Notes: generated by a model from the sequence alone, not told the origin. Positions 6,450-14,817 are shown, numbered from the stretch's first letter. The stretch: 41,274 bases of DNA from Ferrimicrobium sp. (GCF_027319265.1 NZ_DAHVNP010000075.1:1-41274); one strand, 5' to 3'. Translations and numbers: made by a program.

Positions 6450-6902
6450 ATGGCAGGAAGCTTGCGCCTTGTGGTCCAGCCAGACACCTGGGAGCTCCGA
6501 GTTTTCATCGGACGAGACAGCCTCGGGAGGGTCAAGCATCGCAACGTTCGTTTCCGTGGCACAAGGCGACAGGCTGAGCGTGAACTTGTACGGCTTGTGA
6601 TTGAGCAAGAACGTAAGCCAGTAGCGCTCATCGAGTCGGAGCTTACTTGGAACACCTCAACCACCATTAACGACGCGATCGCGACATGTCGCTAGTACGG
6701 CTGGGGTGACTTTAGCCCAACCAAGGTTCGACACTGCCAAGAGCTCTGGGATCGACACAATCCGCTCGACATCTCTGATTGTGGGCTGGGTTTCTTCAGA
6801 AAAGGTAATGCTAGTTTTGAGGACAGCTCCCGTTGGGGTAAGTGTCGCACGGTGGAAGTGAAGCAGGTGCAGTGGTACGTAGGGAATGTCCCTAGCCAGT
6901 GA
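6450..6902 (+). pseudogene. Phage-type tyrosine integrase, N-terminal remnant
   Basis: Starts at the ATG at 6450 (AAGGA five bases upstream). MAGSLRLVVQPDTWELRVFIG and the following RHRNVRFRGTRRQAEREL-like stretch form the arm-DNA-binding domain of actinobacterial phage integrases. After the amber codon at 6693-6695 the same frame continues YGWGDFSPTKVRHCQELWDRH (to 6758), the start of the core-binding domain (SAM-like), and then resembles nothing. The catalytic domain with its R-K-H-R-H-Y residues is absent. The gene would have integrated the island at the tRNA-Val gene whose 3' fragment ends at 1316; without the transposon the two would be about 80 bp apart. Confidence 0.8.
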
Positions 6903-7141
6903 AATGGGGAATCGAAATCGATACCGGCGGACGCATCACTATAGAACCCGGGAAGCGGAGCAGAAAGCCCTGCGTCCGCGGACTACGTATTACAGTCCAT
7001 GATGTTCTGGCAATGTTGGCTTCAGGTATGGCACAAGGGGAGATCCTCGAAGACTATCCGGAACTGGAGCAAGGAGACATTCTTGCGTGCCTGGCGTATG
7101 CTGCTGAACGGGAACATCGCAGCGTGAGTGTCACTGCTTGA
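6899..7141 (+). CDS. DUF433 antitoxin (VapB-like, HTH)
   Basis: An 80-residue protein with the DUF433 pattern GRITIEPGKRSRKPCVRGLRI, TVHDVLAMLASGM, EILEDYPELEQGDILACLAYAA. This family is a small helix-turn-helix protein that pairs with DUF5615 PIN-like toxins, as here, where the toxin start overlaps its stop by four bases (TTGA). The GTG start at 6899 overlaps the last stop of the integrase remnant; no ribosome-binding site is visible and a slightly later start cannot be excluded. It probably represses the operon and inhibits the partner nuclease; both are family-based inferences. Confidence 0.8.
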   Translation: MKWGIEIDTGGRITIEPGKRSRKPCVRGLRITVHDVLAMLASGMAQGEILEDYPELEQGDILACLAYAAEREHRSVSVTA

Positions 7142-7479
7142 AGCTTCTTCTAGATGAAAATCTATCGCGTCGGATGCTCGAAATCCTGGAGCCCTGTTTT
7201 CCGGAAAGTTCTCACGTTAGCCTCGTCGGACTCGAAGGTGCAAAGGACAGTGAGATTTGGTCGTTCGCTGGTGAAAGTAATTTTGTCATAGTAACTAGAG
7301 ATAGTGACTTTAGCGAACTTGCCGCATTGCATGGCCCACCACCCAAGGTGATTGTCTTGCAGATATCTCATTGCCGCTGGCGGGATATGGCCTCTCCAAT
7401 TATTTAGAAGCATAAAGAGTTGGCGACATATTTGGGACAGCCAGATGTAGCGGTTGTGGAACTGCGGGAGTCAAGTTGA
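7138..7479 (+). pseudogene. DUF5615 PIN-like toxin with premature amber codon
   Basis: The TTG start overlaps the antitoxin stop. MKLLLDENLSRRMLEIL, the middle VSLVGLEGAKDSEIW and FVIVTRDSDFSELAA match DUF5615, a compact PIN-like nuclease fold whose acidic residues (DEN, D of KDSE, RDSDF) form the metal site. A TAG at 7405-7407 ends the frame after residue 89, yet the same frame continues KHKELATYLGQPDVAVVELRESS to a TGA at 7477-7479, exactly the expected family C-terminus. So a single nonsense mutation probably removed the last 23 residues. The metal-site residues survive, so a truncated product could be partly active, or the codon could be suppressed. The antitoxin is intact. Confidence 0.75.
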
Positions 7480-7564
7480 TGATGGGGACTGGTCTGATTG
7501 GCTGACAACAGATTGTGGCATACGAGGTGATGGCCACCCGTACCGCAGCACTCTCGATGCGTCG

Positions 7565-7720
7565 CACCCAACTTTTCACCCAACAGTTGCGTCCGAGAAC
7601 GTCTTACCATTTTTTCTAAAGGACATGAATGAGCTGCAAAAATGAGACGTACTCGATCACTATCACTACGTACTCGGACAACTTCGCGCTGGCTTACAAC
7701 CAGCAGGTCAGAGGTACGAG
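7565..7720 (+). repeat. Direct repeat copy 2 with degenerate tRNA-Val 3' fragment
   Basis: Matches 1124-1299: CACCCAACTTTTCACCCAAC plus flank at 7565-7603, then the block through ACTTCGCGCTGG. The tRNA-derived part runs from 7682 with anticodon stem GCTGG/CCAGC and loop CTTACAA (anticodon TAC, also valine). It is recognisable to about 7720, with the T arm already mutated and the acceptor end lost. Spacing between blocks is about 20 bp shorter than in copy 1. Confidence 0.7.
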
Positions 7721-7951
7721 GGGCCTTCCAATCCCCAGTAACCCCCTCTCATTTTCTCCTCATTTTGGGGGTGGGTTGTTCGGCAGAGCTCTAGGCAGAT
7801 AGCGGTTCATCGCTCAAGCATTGAATTTGCTGATTATTGTCCCAACCCTACGAGTTTTCCCCATCTGCGAGTTGCGCAATGACAGACGGTCGGTGTGGGG
7901 TGGGGTGAGCTACTAGAATTAGCCCACTGGCGTTGCCCCTCGGGCGGTAGC
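7721..7951. other. Intergenic region between repeat copy 2 and vapC
   Basis: No coding signal. A possible wide-loop inverted repeat ACCCCC...GGGGGT (about 7740-7775) is present but weak. Confidence 0.3.
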
Positions 7952-8365
7952 TTAAATCGTGATGATTTCGACCAAACCGTGCAGACTTCGGAAGTCCTCC
8001 GGGTTGCGTGTATAGAGCGGTAGCTTTGCGGCACAGGCGGTCGCGGCAATCATGAGATCCAGGGCTCGAGTCCCGCGTGCTTTGCGTCCACTCGCCATCT
8101 CTGCGGCGTAGACCCGGCCATAAGCGCGAGCTACCTCTGCGTCGAACGGGAGTGAATCGAAGGCCGCTTCTGCCCGCTGCAATCGGTCCTGTCGGCGTGC
8201 GCGCTCTCTCACGTCTTGGGTCGCGTGAGGGCCAGCTGCGAGTTCCGCCATGGTAACTGCGCTGACCGCGACCTCAATCGGGAGCTGTTCTGCCTCAAGT
8301 CGTTCCAGGTCGATCACCACGGAGGTGTCGAGGATTCCTCGTTTGACACGTCGAGATTCAGGCAC
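7952..8365 (-). CDS. VapC-family PIN-domain toxin
   Basis: About 137 residues from the GTG at 8365, whose codon lies eight bases inside the end of vapB; an alternative GTG at 8347 and an ATG at 8398 are in frame. The PIN signature is complete: ILDTSVVIDLE with the first catalytic Asp, the Glu of TMAELAAGP, the Asp of ALDLMIAATA and the terminal TRNPEDF. VapC toxins are Mg2+-dependent ribonucleases that often cut tRNA or rRNA and are held inactive by VapB, encoded directly upstream. Length and motifs are intact, so this is the best candidate for a working toxin-antitoxin pair right of the repeats. Confidence 0.9.
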   Translation of the reverse strand: MPESRRVKRGILDTSVVIDLERLEAEQLPIEVAVSAVTMAELAAGPHATQDVRERARRQDRLQRAEAAFDSLPFDAEVARAYGRVYAAEMASGRKARGTRALDLMIAATACAAKLPLYTRNPEDFRSLHGLVEIITI

Positions 8366-8612
8366 GAGGTTCGGTGTCCTGGGATGCCACGCGATCAAGG
8401 TCCGCGCGAAGTCGGTCTAGGTCAATGCTTGGAGCATTGCGGAACATCGCGATGGCGGTTTCGGCACTCACGAATCGATGGCGTCGCAGGGGAGTCAGTT
8501 CGCCTACGGGAACGCCGTTTCGGGTAACAACGAAACTCTCACCCTGGTCTAACGCCCTCATGATCTGACCGCTCTCGTTTCGAAGCTCCCGTTGTGTGAC
8601 GTCTCTTGCCAT
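8358..8612 (-). CDS. VapB antitoxin (Phd/YefM-like N-terminus)
   Basis: 84 residues, start at the ATG at 8612 (MARDVTQRELRNESGQIMRAL). The N-terminal part ending FVVTRNGVPVGELTPL is the Phd/YefM-type DNA-binding fold seen in many VapB partners. The C-terminal helices (IDLDRLRADLDRVASQD) should cover the PIN active site. The gene overlaps vapC. A longer frame extends upstream but has no start signal and would run through the operator at 8623-8637. Confidence 0.85.
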   Translation of the reverse strand: MARDVTQRELRNESGQIMRALDQGESFVVTRNGVPVGELTPLRRHRFVSAETAIAMFRNAPSIDLDRLRADLDRVASQDTEPRA

Positions 8613-8618
8613 ATTGTC

Positions 8619-8637
8619 ACTATAGCACTCCGTGCTA
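8619..8637 (-). promoter_or_regulatory. vapBC promoter and operator
   Basis: A perfect inverted repeat TAGCAC-TCC-GTGCTA (8623-8637) overlaps a TATAGT -10-like box (minus strand 8624-8619) only seven bases before the vapB ATG, so the transcript would be nearly leaderless. This is a typical layout for self-repression by an antitoxin. Confidence 0.5.
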
Positions 8638-8718
8638 CGGGCCGATCGGTCAACGGGCGATACGCTGCCAAAAGGGGGTGTAACGGTCGTAAAGGGCACA
8701 CTCGGCCCAGACGCACGG

Positions 8719-8964
8719 GTGATCGAGACCACCTGGCATAGGTGGAAGAACAGCTACGGCGGTATGAAAGATACTGACGTCAAGCGCCTCAAAGAGCTCA
8801 AGGCAGAGAGGCGCAAGTTCAAGATCGCGGTGGCTGAACTCAGCGTTGACAGGGCCACGGGCAAGGCGAAGGCTTTAGGGAAAGGTCTAGCCCTTAAGCC
8901 GCGGGCCCAGCGCGGTCGAGCTGTTACGCCGGCGGTTGAGAGTCTCAGAGACATGTGCCTGTAA
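8719..8964 (+). pseudogene. IS3-family OrfA remnant
   Basis: TWHRWKNSYGGMKDTDVKRL and KELKAERRKFKIAVAELSVD match the helix-turn-helix end and leucine-zipper region of IS3-family OrfA (usual form YRWRNQYGGMK..KRLKELE.EN..LKK.VAEL.LD). The beginning of OrfA is absent and the sequence decays before any OrfB/DDE domain, although PRAQRGRAVTPAVESLRD recalls the OrfA-OrfB junction. It lies just upstream of vapBC on the opposite strand. No inverted repeats were identified. Confidence 0.7.
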
Positions 8965-9780
8965 AGTCACGGGTTAGCCGCGTTCAACCGTTGCATCTGA
9001 GTGATTAATAGTGAGTCCACTCATAATGACGCACCTTTTACAAGGTTCTCGTCTCGGACTTCATGCTCACTTGTCCAAGAGTCGTTCTTGTCTCTCCAAG
9101 CACGGCCAGTATTGTTACTGGTCTTACATCCTCTCTCCAGGTGATAAGTCAACCCATCATCTGAACTGCCGCCTGTACCCGATGAGAGCCCGGGAACGAA
9201 CAGGGCACCGGCCTCAACTAGACCAGAAGAGTGCTTAGCTGGGGTGTAGCAGTAGCATGTCCCGACTCGATGAGTGTCTGCATCACTGTCGCGCCTTACT
9301 CCCATAGCACTGGGTGCAACAGCAGTAGTTTAAATGTCGTCGTGGAGAATACGAGTTGGGCCGTGACGGCATCGGACTTCTCGCGGAAGGGGCGTGCCGC
9401 AACCCACCGCTGTCGTGGTTTTGGCGTGGATCTTGGCCGATAACCTTCGTTCGCAGTACCAAGCACCAGTGAGGTGCATGCCTGCGATATCAGCGGTTCC
9501 ACCGTGGACAGGTTGGAATGATTCTAAAGGTCGATGCTGACTGCCAGGGATGCACACTTGCGGACCCTATTCATGTCAGAAGAACTATGGAAAGGTGCCG
9601 TATTTTTATGCGGAGGAACACCGCTTCTCGTCGTGTACGGTTGGATGCATGCCGAGGGCCAACCGGGCGATCGCGTAGCACTGCTGATGTGACGATTAGA
9701 CAAGTTTAGGTAGTTATGGTATTTTTTGTGCACGGTTCCTCCTCTAAAGAGGTGGGCTGCAGGATATGCAAGGGGGACAT
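8965..9780. other. 816-bp stretch without a recognisable gene
   Basis: Open frames are short and several overlap at similar quality; none has a ribosome-binding site plus a known domain. A minus-strand frame at 9296-9502 ends in RWVAARPFREKSDAVTAQLV, which may be eroded transposase, but this is not secure. A small palindrome CCTCT-AA-AGAGG (9741-9752) lies 28 bases before the permease start and might be regulatory. This is the border between the island and the stable chromosome. Confidence 0.4.
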
Positions 9781-11427
9781 GTGCAGACTGGTCAACGACA
9801 GACGGGACGACTCCGCAGGGAGATGTCCTACTTAGATCTGAGCTTTGCTGGGCTCGGTGCAATTATTGGATCGGGGTGGCTGTTCGCGGTGCTCTATGCC
9901 GCGCAGACCGCCGGACCCGCAGCAATTATCTCTTGGGTATTGGGTGGCATAGCGTGTCTTTTCATCGCTCTTGTCTACGCCGAACTTTCAGGGTTTTTGC
10001 CTGAGGCGGGTGGGGCTACACGGTATCCGCAATATTCGCACGGCCCGCTGGTCGGCTTTATTGTGAGTTGGGCGGCCTTTATTGCCTACGCGTCAGTGCC
10101 GGCCATCGAGGCTGAAGCAGTGGTTCAGTACGCATCACACTACATCAAGGGATTTGGTTCGACCGTGAACGGTGCCTTCACTGGCAAGCAACCTATCGAC
10201 TACATCGTTGAAGCGCTCTTGCTTGTACTGTTCTTTGTGATCAATATCTACGGGGTGAAACTCTATGCGAAGGTTAACAGTTTCATTACCTTTCTGAAGT
10301 TCTTGACTCCGACACTGACCATCCTGGTCATCTTGTTTGTGGCTAAGAACTGGTCGAACTACTCGGCCCCTGCCACCCACGGTTTTGCCCCATATGGGAC
10401 TGCTGGGGTATTGGTGGCGGTGTCAACTGCAGGAATCGTCTTCTCATTCTTAGGGTTCAGGCAGGCTGTTGAGATGGCTGCGGAGGCAAAGCATCCACAG
10501 CGCGATGCACCCCGTGCGATCATTACCGCACTCGTTGTAGGTATGATCGTCTACGTTCTTCTGCAGGTGGTCTTTATTGCTGCCATTCCTAAGAATGAAC
10601 TGGCGCATGGCTGGGCGTCCCTGAGCCTGACATCGCCGTTTGCCCAGGTTGCCTCAGCGTTGGGTCTGGGCTGGCTGGCAACGATCCTCTATGCTGACGC
10701 GGTGTTGTCTCCATCCGGAACTGGACTGGTCTACTTCGCATCCACTCCTCGTGTCATCCTCGGTAGTGCGCGTAACGGCTACCTTGGACAGGTTTGGAGA
10801 AAGATTTCAGACAAGACTGGTATCCCCATGTATGCCATGGTCACGACACTTATCGCATCCGCGATCTTTCTCCTTCCGTTCCCGACATGGCAGTCGTTGG
10901 TCGGCGTCATCTCCTCGGCAACCGTGTTCACCTACATCATGGGACCAGTGTCACTTGCTGTTTTCCGACGCCATCATGATTCAGCGCATCGTCCCTATCG
11001 ACTTGGTGGCGCTAGTGTCATCAGCCCTGTTGCCTATGTGATGGGTGCGCTGATTATCTACTTCAGCGGTTGGGAGACTGTCTGGAAGCTCACGGTGGGC
11101 TATGCCATTGGCATCATTGTCTATCTCATCGTCTCTGCAGCGCGTGGTGATCTAGCGAAAATCAATGCGAAAGCCTGGAAACAGGGTATTTGGTTGATTG
11201 CCTTCATTGCTGTCTCGCTGTTGGAGACGTACTTTGGGTCCAAGCGTTTCGGTGGCCAGTACAACCACCTGCATGGCCTGATTCATTATCCGTGGGACCT
11301 TGTGGTCGTGATTGTGGTCGCGATTGGTTTCTACTATTGGGGTGTCGCCTCCGGCTCAGGGAGCCAAGAGACTGAGGACGCGATCGAACGTGCGAGCCAG
11401 CTTGAGAGGCCGGCGTCTGCTGATTGA
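9781..11427 (+). CDS. APC-superfamily amino-acid permease
   Basis: 548 residues from the GTG at 9781, which is preceded by AAGGGGG; an ATG at 9766 is in frame but would bury that site. The first segment YLDLSFAGLGAIIGSGWLFA contains the G-[AI]-I-I-G-S-G motif of transmembrane helix 1 that binds the substrate backbone in APC transporters. About twelve to fourteen hydrophobic segments follow. The segment ISWVLGGIACLFIALVYAEL and length resemble the YveA aspartate:proton symporter group, so an acidic amino-acid substrate is possible but not shown. Single gene with its own terminator downstream. Confidence 0.8.
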   Translation: MQTGQRQTGRLRREMSYLDLSFAGLGAIIGSGWLFAVLYAAQTAGPAAIISWVLGGIACLFIALVYAELSGFLPEAGGATRYPQYSHGPLVGFIVSWAAFIAYASVPAIEAEAVVQYASHYIKGFGSTVNGAFTGKQPIDYIVEALLLVLFFVINIYGVKLYAKVNSFITFLKFLTPTLTILVILFVAKNWSNYSAPATHGFAPYGTAGVLVAVSTAGIVFSFLGFRQAVEMAAEAKHPQRDAPRAIITALVVGMIVYVLLQVVFIAAIPKNELAHGWASLSLTSPFAQVASALGLGWLATILYADAVLSPSGTGLVYFASTPRVILGSARNGYLGQVWRKISDKTGIPMYAMVTTLIASAIFLLPFPTWQSLVGVISSATVFTYIMGPVSLAVFRRHHDSAHRPYRLGGASVISPVAYVMGALIIYFSGWETVWKLTVGYAIGIIVYLIVSAARGDLAKINAKAWKQGIWLIAFIAVSLLETYFGSKRFGGQYNHLHGLIHYPWDLVVVIVVAIGFYYWGVASGSGSQETEDAIERASQLERPASAD

Positions 11428-11468
11428 GCCTCGCTTGCCTACGAGGTAGGTTGAGCTAGCCCTAAACC

Positions 11469-11505
11469 AAAGGTCCGGTACCGGGAGGTGCCGGACCTTT
11501 GTTGT
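11469..11505 (+). terminator. Terminator of the permease gene
   Basis: Perfect 10-bp stem AAAGGTCCGG / CCGGACCTTT (11469-11478, 11491-11500) with a 12-base loop and a short U-rich tail (TTTGTTGT). Confidence 0.6.
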
Positions 11506-11716
11506 GCGGTGCGATCATATGACGACCTCGATTGCTGGCTTCGTTGGTGCTCATGGATCGATCTGCCGCGTCACCTCGACTGATGGTATACGGCTGGCCG
11601 CTAAACCATTGGTGCTCTCCGCTTCGTTGGCTAAGGTTGTCTGCTTGTAGAATGTTCCATGGGCGTGCGTGGGAAGCGTGGGCTCTCGATGGGATAGAGG
11701 GTGATTTGGCGGTGAT

Positions 11717-13324
11717 ATGGCAATAGCGGATGCCGAGAGACGGGAGATTATCGAGGAAGCTTCCAAGCGACGTACGTTTGCCATTATCAGCCACCCTGAT
11801 GCTGGGAAGACGACGTTAACGGAGAAGTTCCTACTCTACGCTGGGGTGATTGCTGAGGCTGGCACCGTGAAAGCACGGGCGGGAAGGCGCGATACCCGTT
11901 CTGATTGGATGGCGATGGAGCAGGAACGGGGCATCTCGGTTACCTCTACCGCGCTGCAGTTCGAGTATCGTGACTGCCTGATCAATCTGTTGGACACTCC
12001 TGGTCACCGTGATTTTTCAGAGGATACCTATCGGGTGTTGACTGCGGTAGATGCGGTGGTGATGGTCCTTGACGTAGCCAAGGGTGTTGAGGCGCAGACG
12101 CTCAAACTGTTCGAGGTGTGTCGTTCCCTGGGTCTACCGATGCTGACCTTTCTCAATAAATTGGATCGCCCAGGTAAGTCGCCGTTGGAGCTTCTCGATG
12201 AGATCGAGGACAAGATTGGGGTTCGACCGACCCCAGTGACGTGGCCGGTTGGTATCCCTGGGGAGTTTCGCGGGGTTATTGATCGACGAAACAAGCGCTT
12301 TACTCGCTTTGAACGGAGTGTTCGTGGAAAGACGCTTGCGGTTGAAGTTGAGCTCGACGCCTCGGTTGCGGAGGCCGAAGCGGGTTCAGATTGGGTGAAC
12401 GCCGTTGAAGAGTGCACCCTGTTGGACGCAGTGGGTGCTACACACGAGCAGGTGAACTTTCTCGAAGGCAAGACGAGCCCCCTCTTCGTTGGTTCTGCGA
12501 TGAATAATTTTGGCGTGCGCGCCTTACTGGATGCTGTGGTTGAATTTGTACCTTCGCCGGGACCGCGGCAGGCTGTTGATGGAAAGCTACGGCCGTTGGA
12601 GGCACCAATTTCGGGTTTTGTCTTCAAGATCCAAGCGAATATGGACCCATCGCATCGCGACCATGTGGCGTTCGTTCGGCTCTGTTCGGGTAAATTTGTG
12701 CGGGGTGTGAATCTCACGCATGCTGATACGGGACGCACCCTCTCTACGAAGTATGCGAGTACGCTGTTCGGCGCTGATCGATCGACAGTCGATGTTGCGT
12801 TCCCAGGCGATGTGGTCGGTCTCGTCAACGCAGGTGAGCTGCGCATCGGTGATGCGCTGTACGCGGGAACCCCGGTTGTCTTCCCATCTTTTCCGCAGTT
12901 CGCGCCAGAGATGTTCCGACGAGTTCGAGTGAAGGACCCTGGTCGTGCGAAGCAGTTTCGTCGGGGCGTGGATCAACTGGAGCGTGAGGGAGTGTTGCAG
13001 GTGCTCTACGAGGGTGACGGGGATCCGCTACCTGTACTTGCCGCAGTTGGTCAGATGCAGTTTGAGGTGTTCCAATACCGCATGGAACACGAGTTTGGTG
13101 CACTGATCGAATACCTGTCGACGCCGTACCGCGTGGCGAGAACGATCACGGCTGAAGGGGTCACGCAGATGGGGCGGGTTCCGGGAGTACGAGTACTCCA
13201 CCGGAAAGATGGTACCACGTTGGCACTTTTCGAGAGCCTCATCAGGTTGGAGACGGTGATGCGGGACCATCCAGAGATCGATTTTGGTGCGTTGCTTGGC
13301 TCAGGTTTCAGCGTTCTGAGTTAG
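11717..13324 (+). CDS. prfC: Peptide chain release factor 3 (RF3)
   Basis: 535 residues, close to the usual RF3 length. A translational GTPase that strips RF1/RF2 from the ribosome after termination. All G motifs are visible: G1 SHPDAGKTT (about 25-33), G2 RGISVTST (71-78), G3 DTPGH (93-97) and G4 NKLD (147-150). Domains 2 and 3 follow, with RF3-typical GFVFKIQANMDPSHRDHVAFVR, VGQMQFEVFQYRMEHEF and a YRVAR motif. This separates it from EF-G and TetM, which have longer C-termini. The start at the ATG at 11717 has no strong Shine-Dalgarno sequence (GGTGAT). It appears to be monocistronic. Confidence 0.95.
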   Translation: MAIADAERREIIEEASKRRTFAIISHPDAGKTTLTEKFLLYAGVIAEAGTVKARAGRRDTRSDWMAMEQERGISVTSTALQFEYRDCLINLLDTPGHRDFSEDTYRVLTAVDAVVMVLDVAKGVEAQTLKLFEVCRSLGLPMLTFLNKLDRPGKSPLELLDEIEDKIGVRPTPVTWPVGIPGEFRGVIDRRNKRFTRFERSVRGKTLAVEVELDASVAEAEAGSDWVNAVEECTLLDAVGATHEQVNFLEGKTSPLFVGSAMNNFGVRALLDAVVEFVPSPGPRQAVDGKLRPLEAPISGFVFKIQANMDPSHRDHVAFVRLCSGKFVRGVNLTHADTGRTLSTKYASTLFGADRSTVDVAFPGDVVGLVNAGELRIGDALYAGTPVVFPSFPQFAPEMFRRVRVKDPGRAKQFRRGVDQLEREGVLQVLYEGDGDPLPVLAAVGQMQFEVFQYRMEHEFGALIEYLSTPYRVARTITAEGVTQMGRVPGVRVLHRKDGTTLALFESLIRLETVMRDHPEIDFGALLGSGFSVLS

Positions 13325-14031
13325 CCAGCTTGACGACGTAAGGCCCTTTTCTCAAGGCGTGGCAAATAGCTGCATTCGCTATCGCCTTCGATCCTCCTCG
13401 CAGGCGGGGTAACGACGAAGCTGGCCGGGGCAGGTGAGCTGTCTGCATTCACTGCACTGGTCTTGCTCCTGCCGGTGGCGGTTCGGCTATTGTTGCGTGG
13501 AGTGGGAAAGCGGAGTATCGGTTGATCTGGGTCTCTTTTTGGTCGTCACCGCAAGGCTAAGAGTTCCGCGGAGCACCGGGGACCGAGAGTCTAGGTTGCA
13601 TCGCTGCTTCGCTCATGCCTTGCAGTTTTGGCGGCTTCCACCGTGTAAACAATCGGCCGCATCCGTGCAGCTGCGTCCCTCCTATCCCGATTCGGAGACC
13701 TGGGTTGTATGTGGCAGCGGTGGTGTCGTCGATACTGGGTCTACGAACATCCACATGCACGAGGGGCCTTCCAGGGGCAACGATGGACGAGTGTCGAGTG
13801 TCGTTTCATCTCCGTTGCGGGGACGGAGGGCGGAAGTGATTCGTGGTCGAGTCGAAGAGGAGCGTCTGTTGAGGCGTGGTAAGTTGGATCGGAACAGCAT
13901 GAGATCAGATGGAGACGAAGACAATGTGCTGTGAAGTGATCGCTTGGGACGGTGTACACGTCGGCGCTGCGTCAACAGAGCACAATCAGGGTAATGCGTA
14001 CTGGGCAGTTTCGCAGATGGGAGCGAGTTCC
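13325..14031. other. 707-bp stretch without a supported gene
   Basis: A 166-codon plus-strand frame (13434-13934) has a Cys/Trp/Arg-rich composition typical of spurious frames, and no start signal. A hydrophobic run LVLLLPVAVRLLLRG near 13450 in another frame is short and ends in a stop. I see no terminator, repeat or RNA gene that I would defend. Confidence 0.4.
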
Positions 14032-14817
14032 GTGAGTATTTTGGGAGACTTAACTGGCAAAGTGGCACTTGTGACCGGGGCGGGCTCGCCCACCGGTATC
14101 GGGTTTGCCACGTCGGTTGCACTTGGAGAGCTCGGTGCATCGGTCGTTCTCACCTCCACGACAGCACGTATAGAGGATCGAGCAGCTGACCTCATGGATC
14201 GGGGGATCGACGCACGTGGAGTGGTGGCTGATCTCACCTTGGACCAGGAGGTGCAACAGCTTCGGGAACGATGTGTCGATGCTTACGGGGGTGTCGACCT
14301 TGTGGTGAACAATGCTGGCATGACCTCGGTGCAAGATGGTTCGGATGCGGTCGGTGCGGTTGAAACGTTGTCATTGGATGAGTGGCATCTAGGGCTCTCC
14401 CGGAATCTTGATACGGCATTCTTGGTGTGCCGGGCATTCTTTGGCGACATGAAAGAGAACGGTTGGGGTCGGGTGGTGATGGTTGCTTCCACGACGGGGC
14501 CTGTCAATGCGATGCCTGGTCATGCCGTGTACGCGACCGCGAAGGCTGCGATGGTGGGGCTCACGCGATCCCTTGCGCTCGAGGTCGCTTCTATGGGGAT
14601 CACCGTCAATGCAGTCGCGCCTGGCTGGATCGCGAGCGGCTCTGCGAGCGATGACGAGTTGCGCTTTGGAACGGCCAGTCCCGTCGGTCGATCTGGATCA
14701 CCTGAAGAGGTGGCAGCGGTGATCGCCTCCCTTTGCCTGCCAGGCCTCTCGTACATCACCGGGCAAGTCATTGTGGTAGACGGAGCGAATTCGATTCTTG
14801 AGCCTCGCACAACCTAG
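14032..14817 (+). CDS. Short-chain dehydrogenase/reductase (FabG-like)
   Basis: 261 residues from the GTG at 14032, preceded by GGGAG; an ATG at 14017 is an alternative. It is a classical SDR: cofactor loop TGAGSPTGIG (15-24, a slightly unusual SPT insertion), NNAG (93-96), active-site N125, S153 and YATAK (Y167, K171). The C-terminal PGWI and YITGQVIVVDGA are typical of 3-oxoacyl-ACP reductase relatives. The substrate cannot be read from the sequence, and the isolated position away from fatty-acid genes argues against it being the essential FabG. It is probably an NADP(H)-dependent ketone/alcohol oxidoreductase. Confidence 0.8.
   Translation: MSILGDLTGKVALVTGAGSPTGIGFATSVALGELGASVVLTSTTARIEDRAADLMDRGIDARGVVADLTLDQEVQQLRERCVDAYGGVDLVVNNAGMTSVQDGSDAVGAVETLSLDEWHLGLSRNLDTAFLVCRAFFGDMKENGWGRVVMVASTTGPVNAMPGHAVYATAKAAMVGLTRSLALEVASMGITVNAVAPGWIASGSASDDELRFGTASPVGRSGSPEEVAAVIASLCLPGLSYITGQVIVVDGANSILEPRTT

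Noticed and set aside
12028-12846. 272-codon minus-strand frame opposite prfC
   Set aside because: Exact shadow of a convincing prfC frame; Ser/Thr/Arg-rich with no domain.
13434-13934. 166-codon plus-strand open frame after prfC
   Set aside because: Cys/Trp/Arg/Ser-rich composition, no ribosome-binding site and no recognisable domain; looks like a chance frame.
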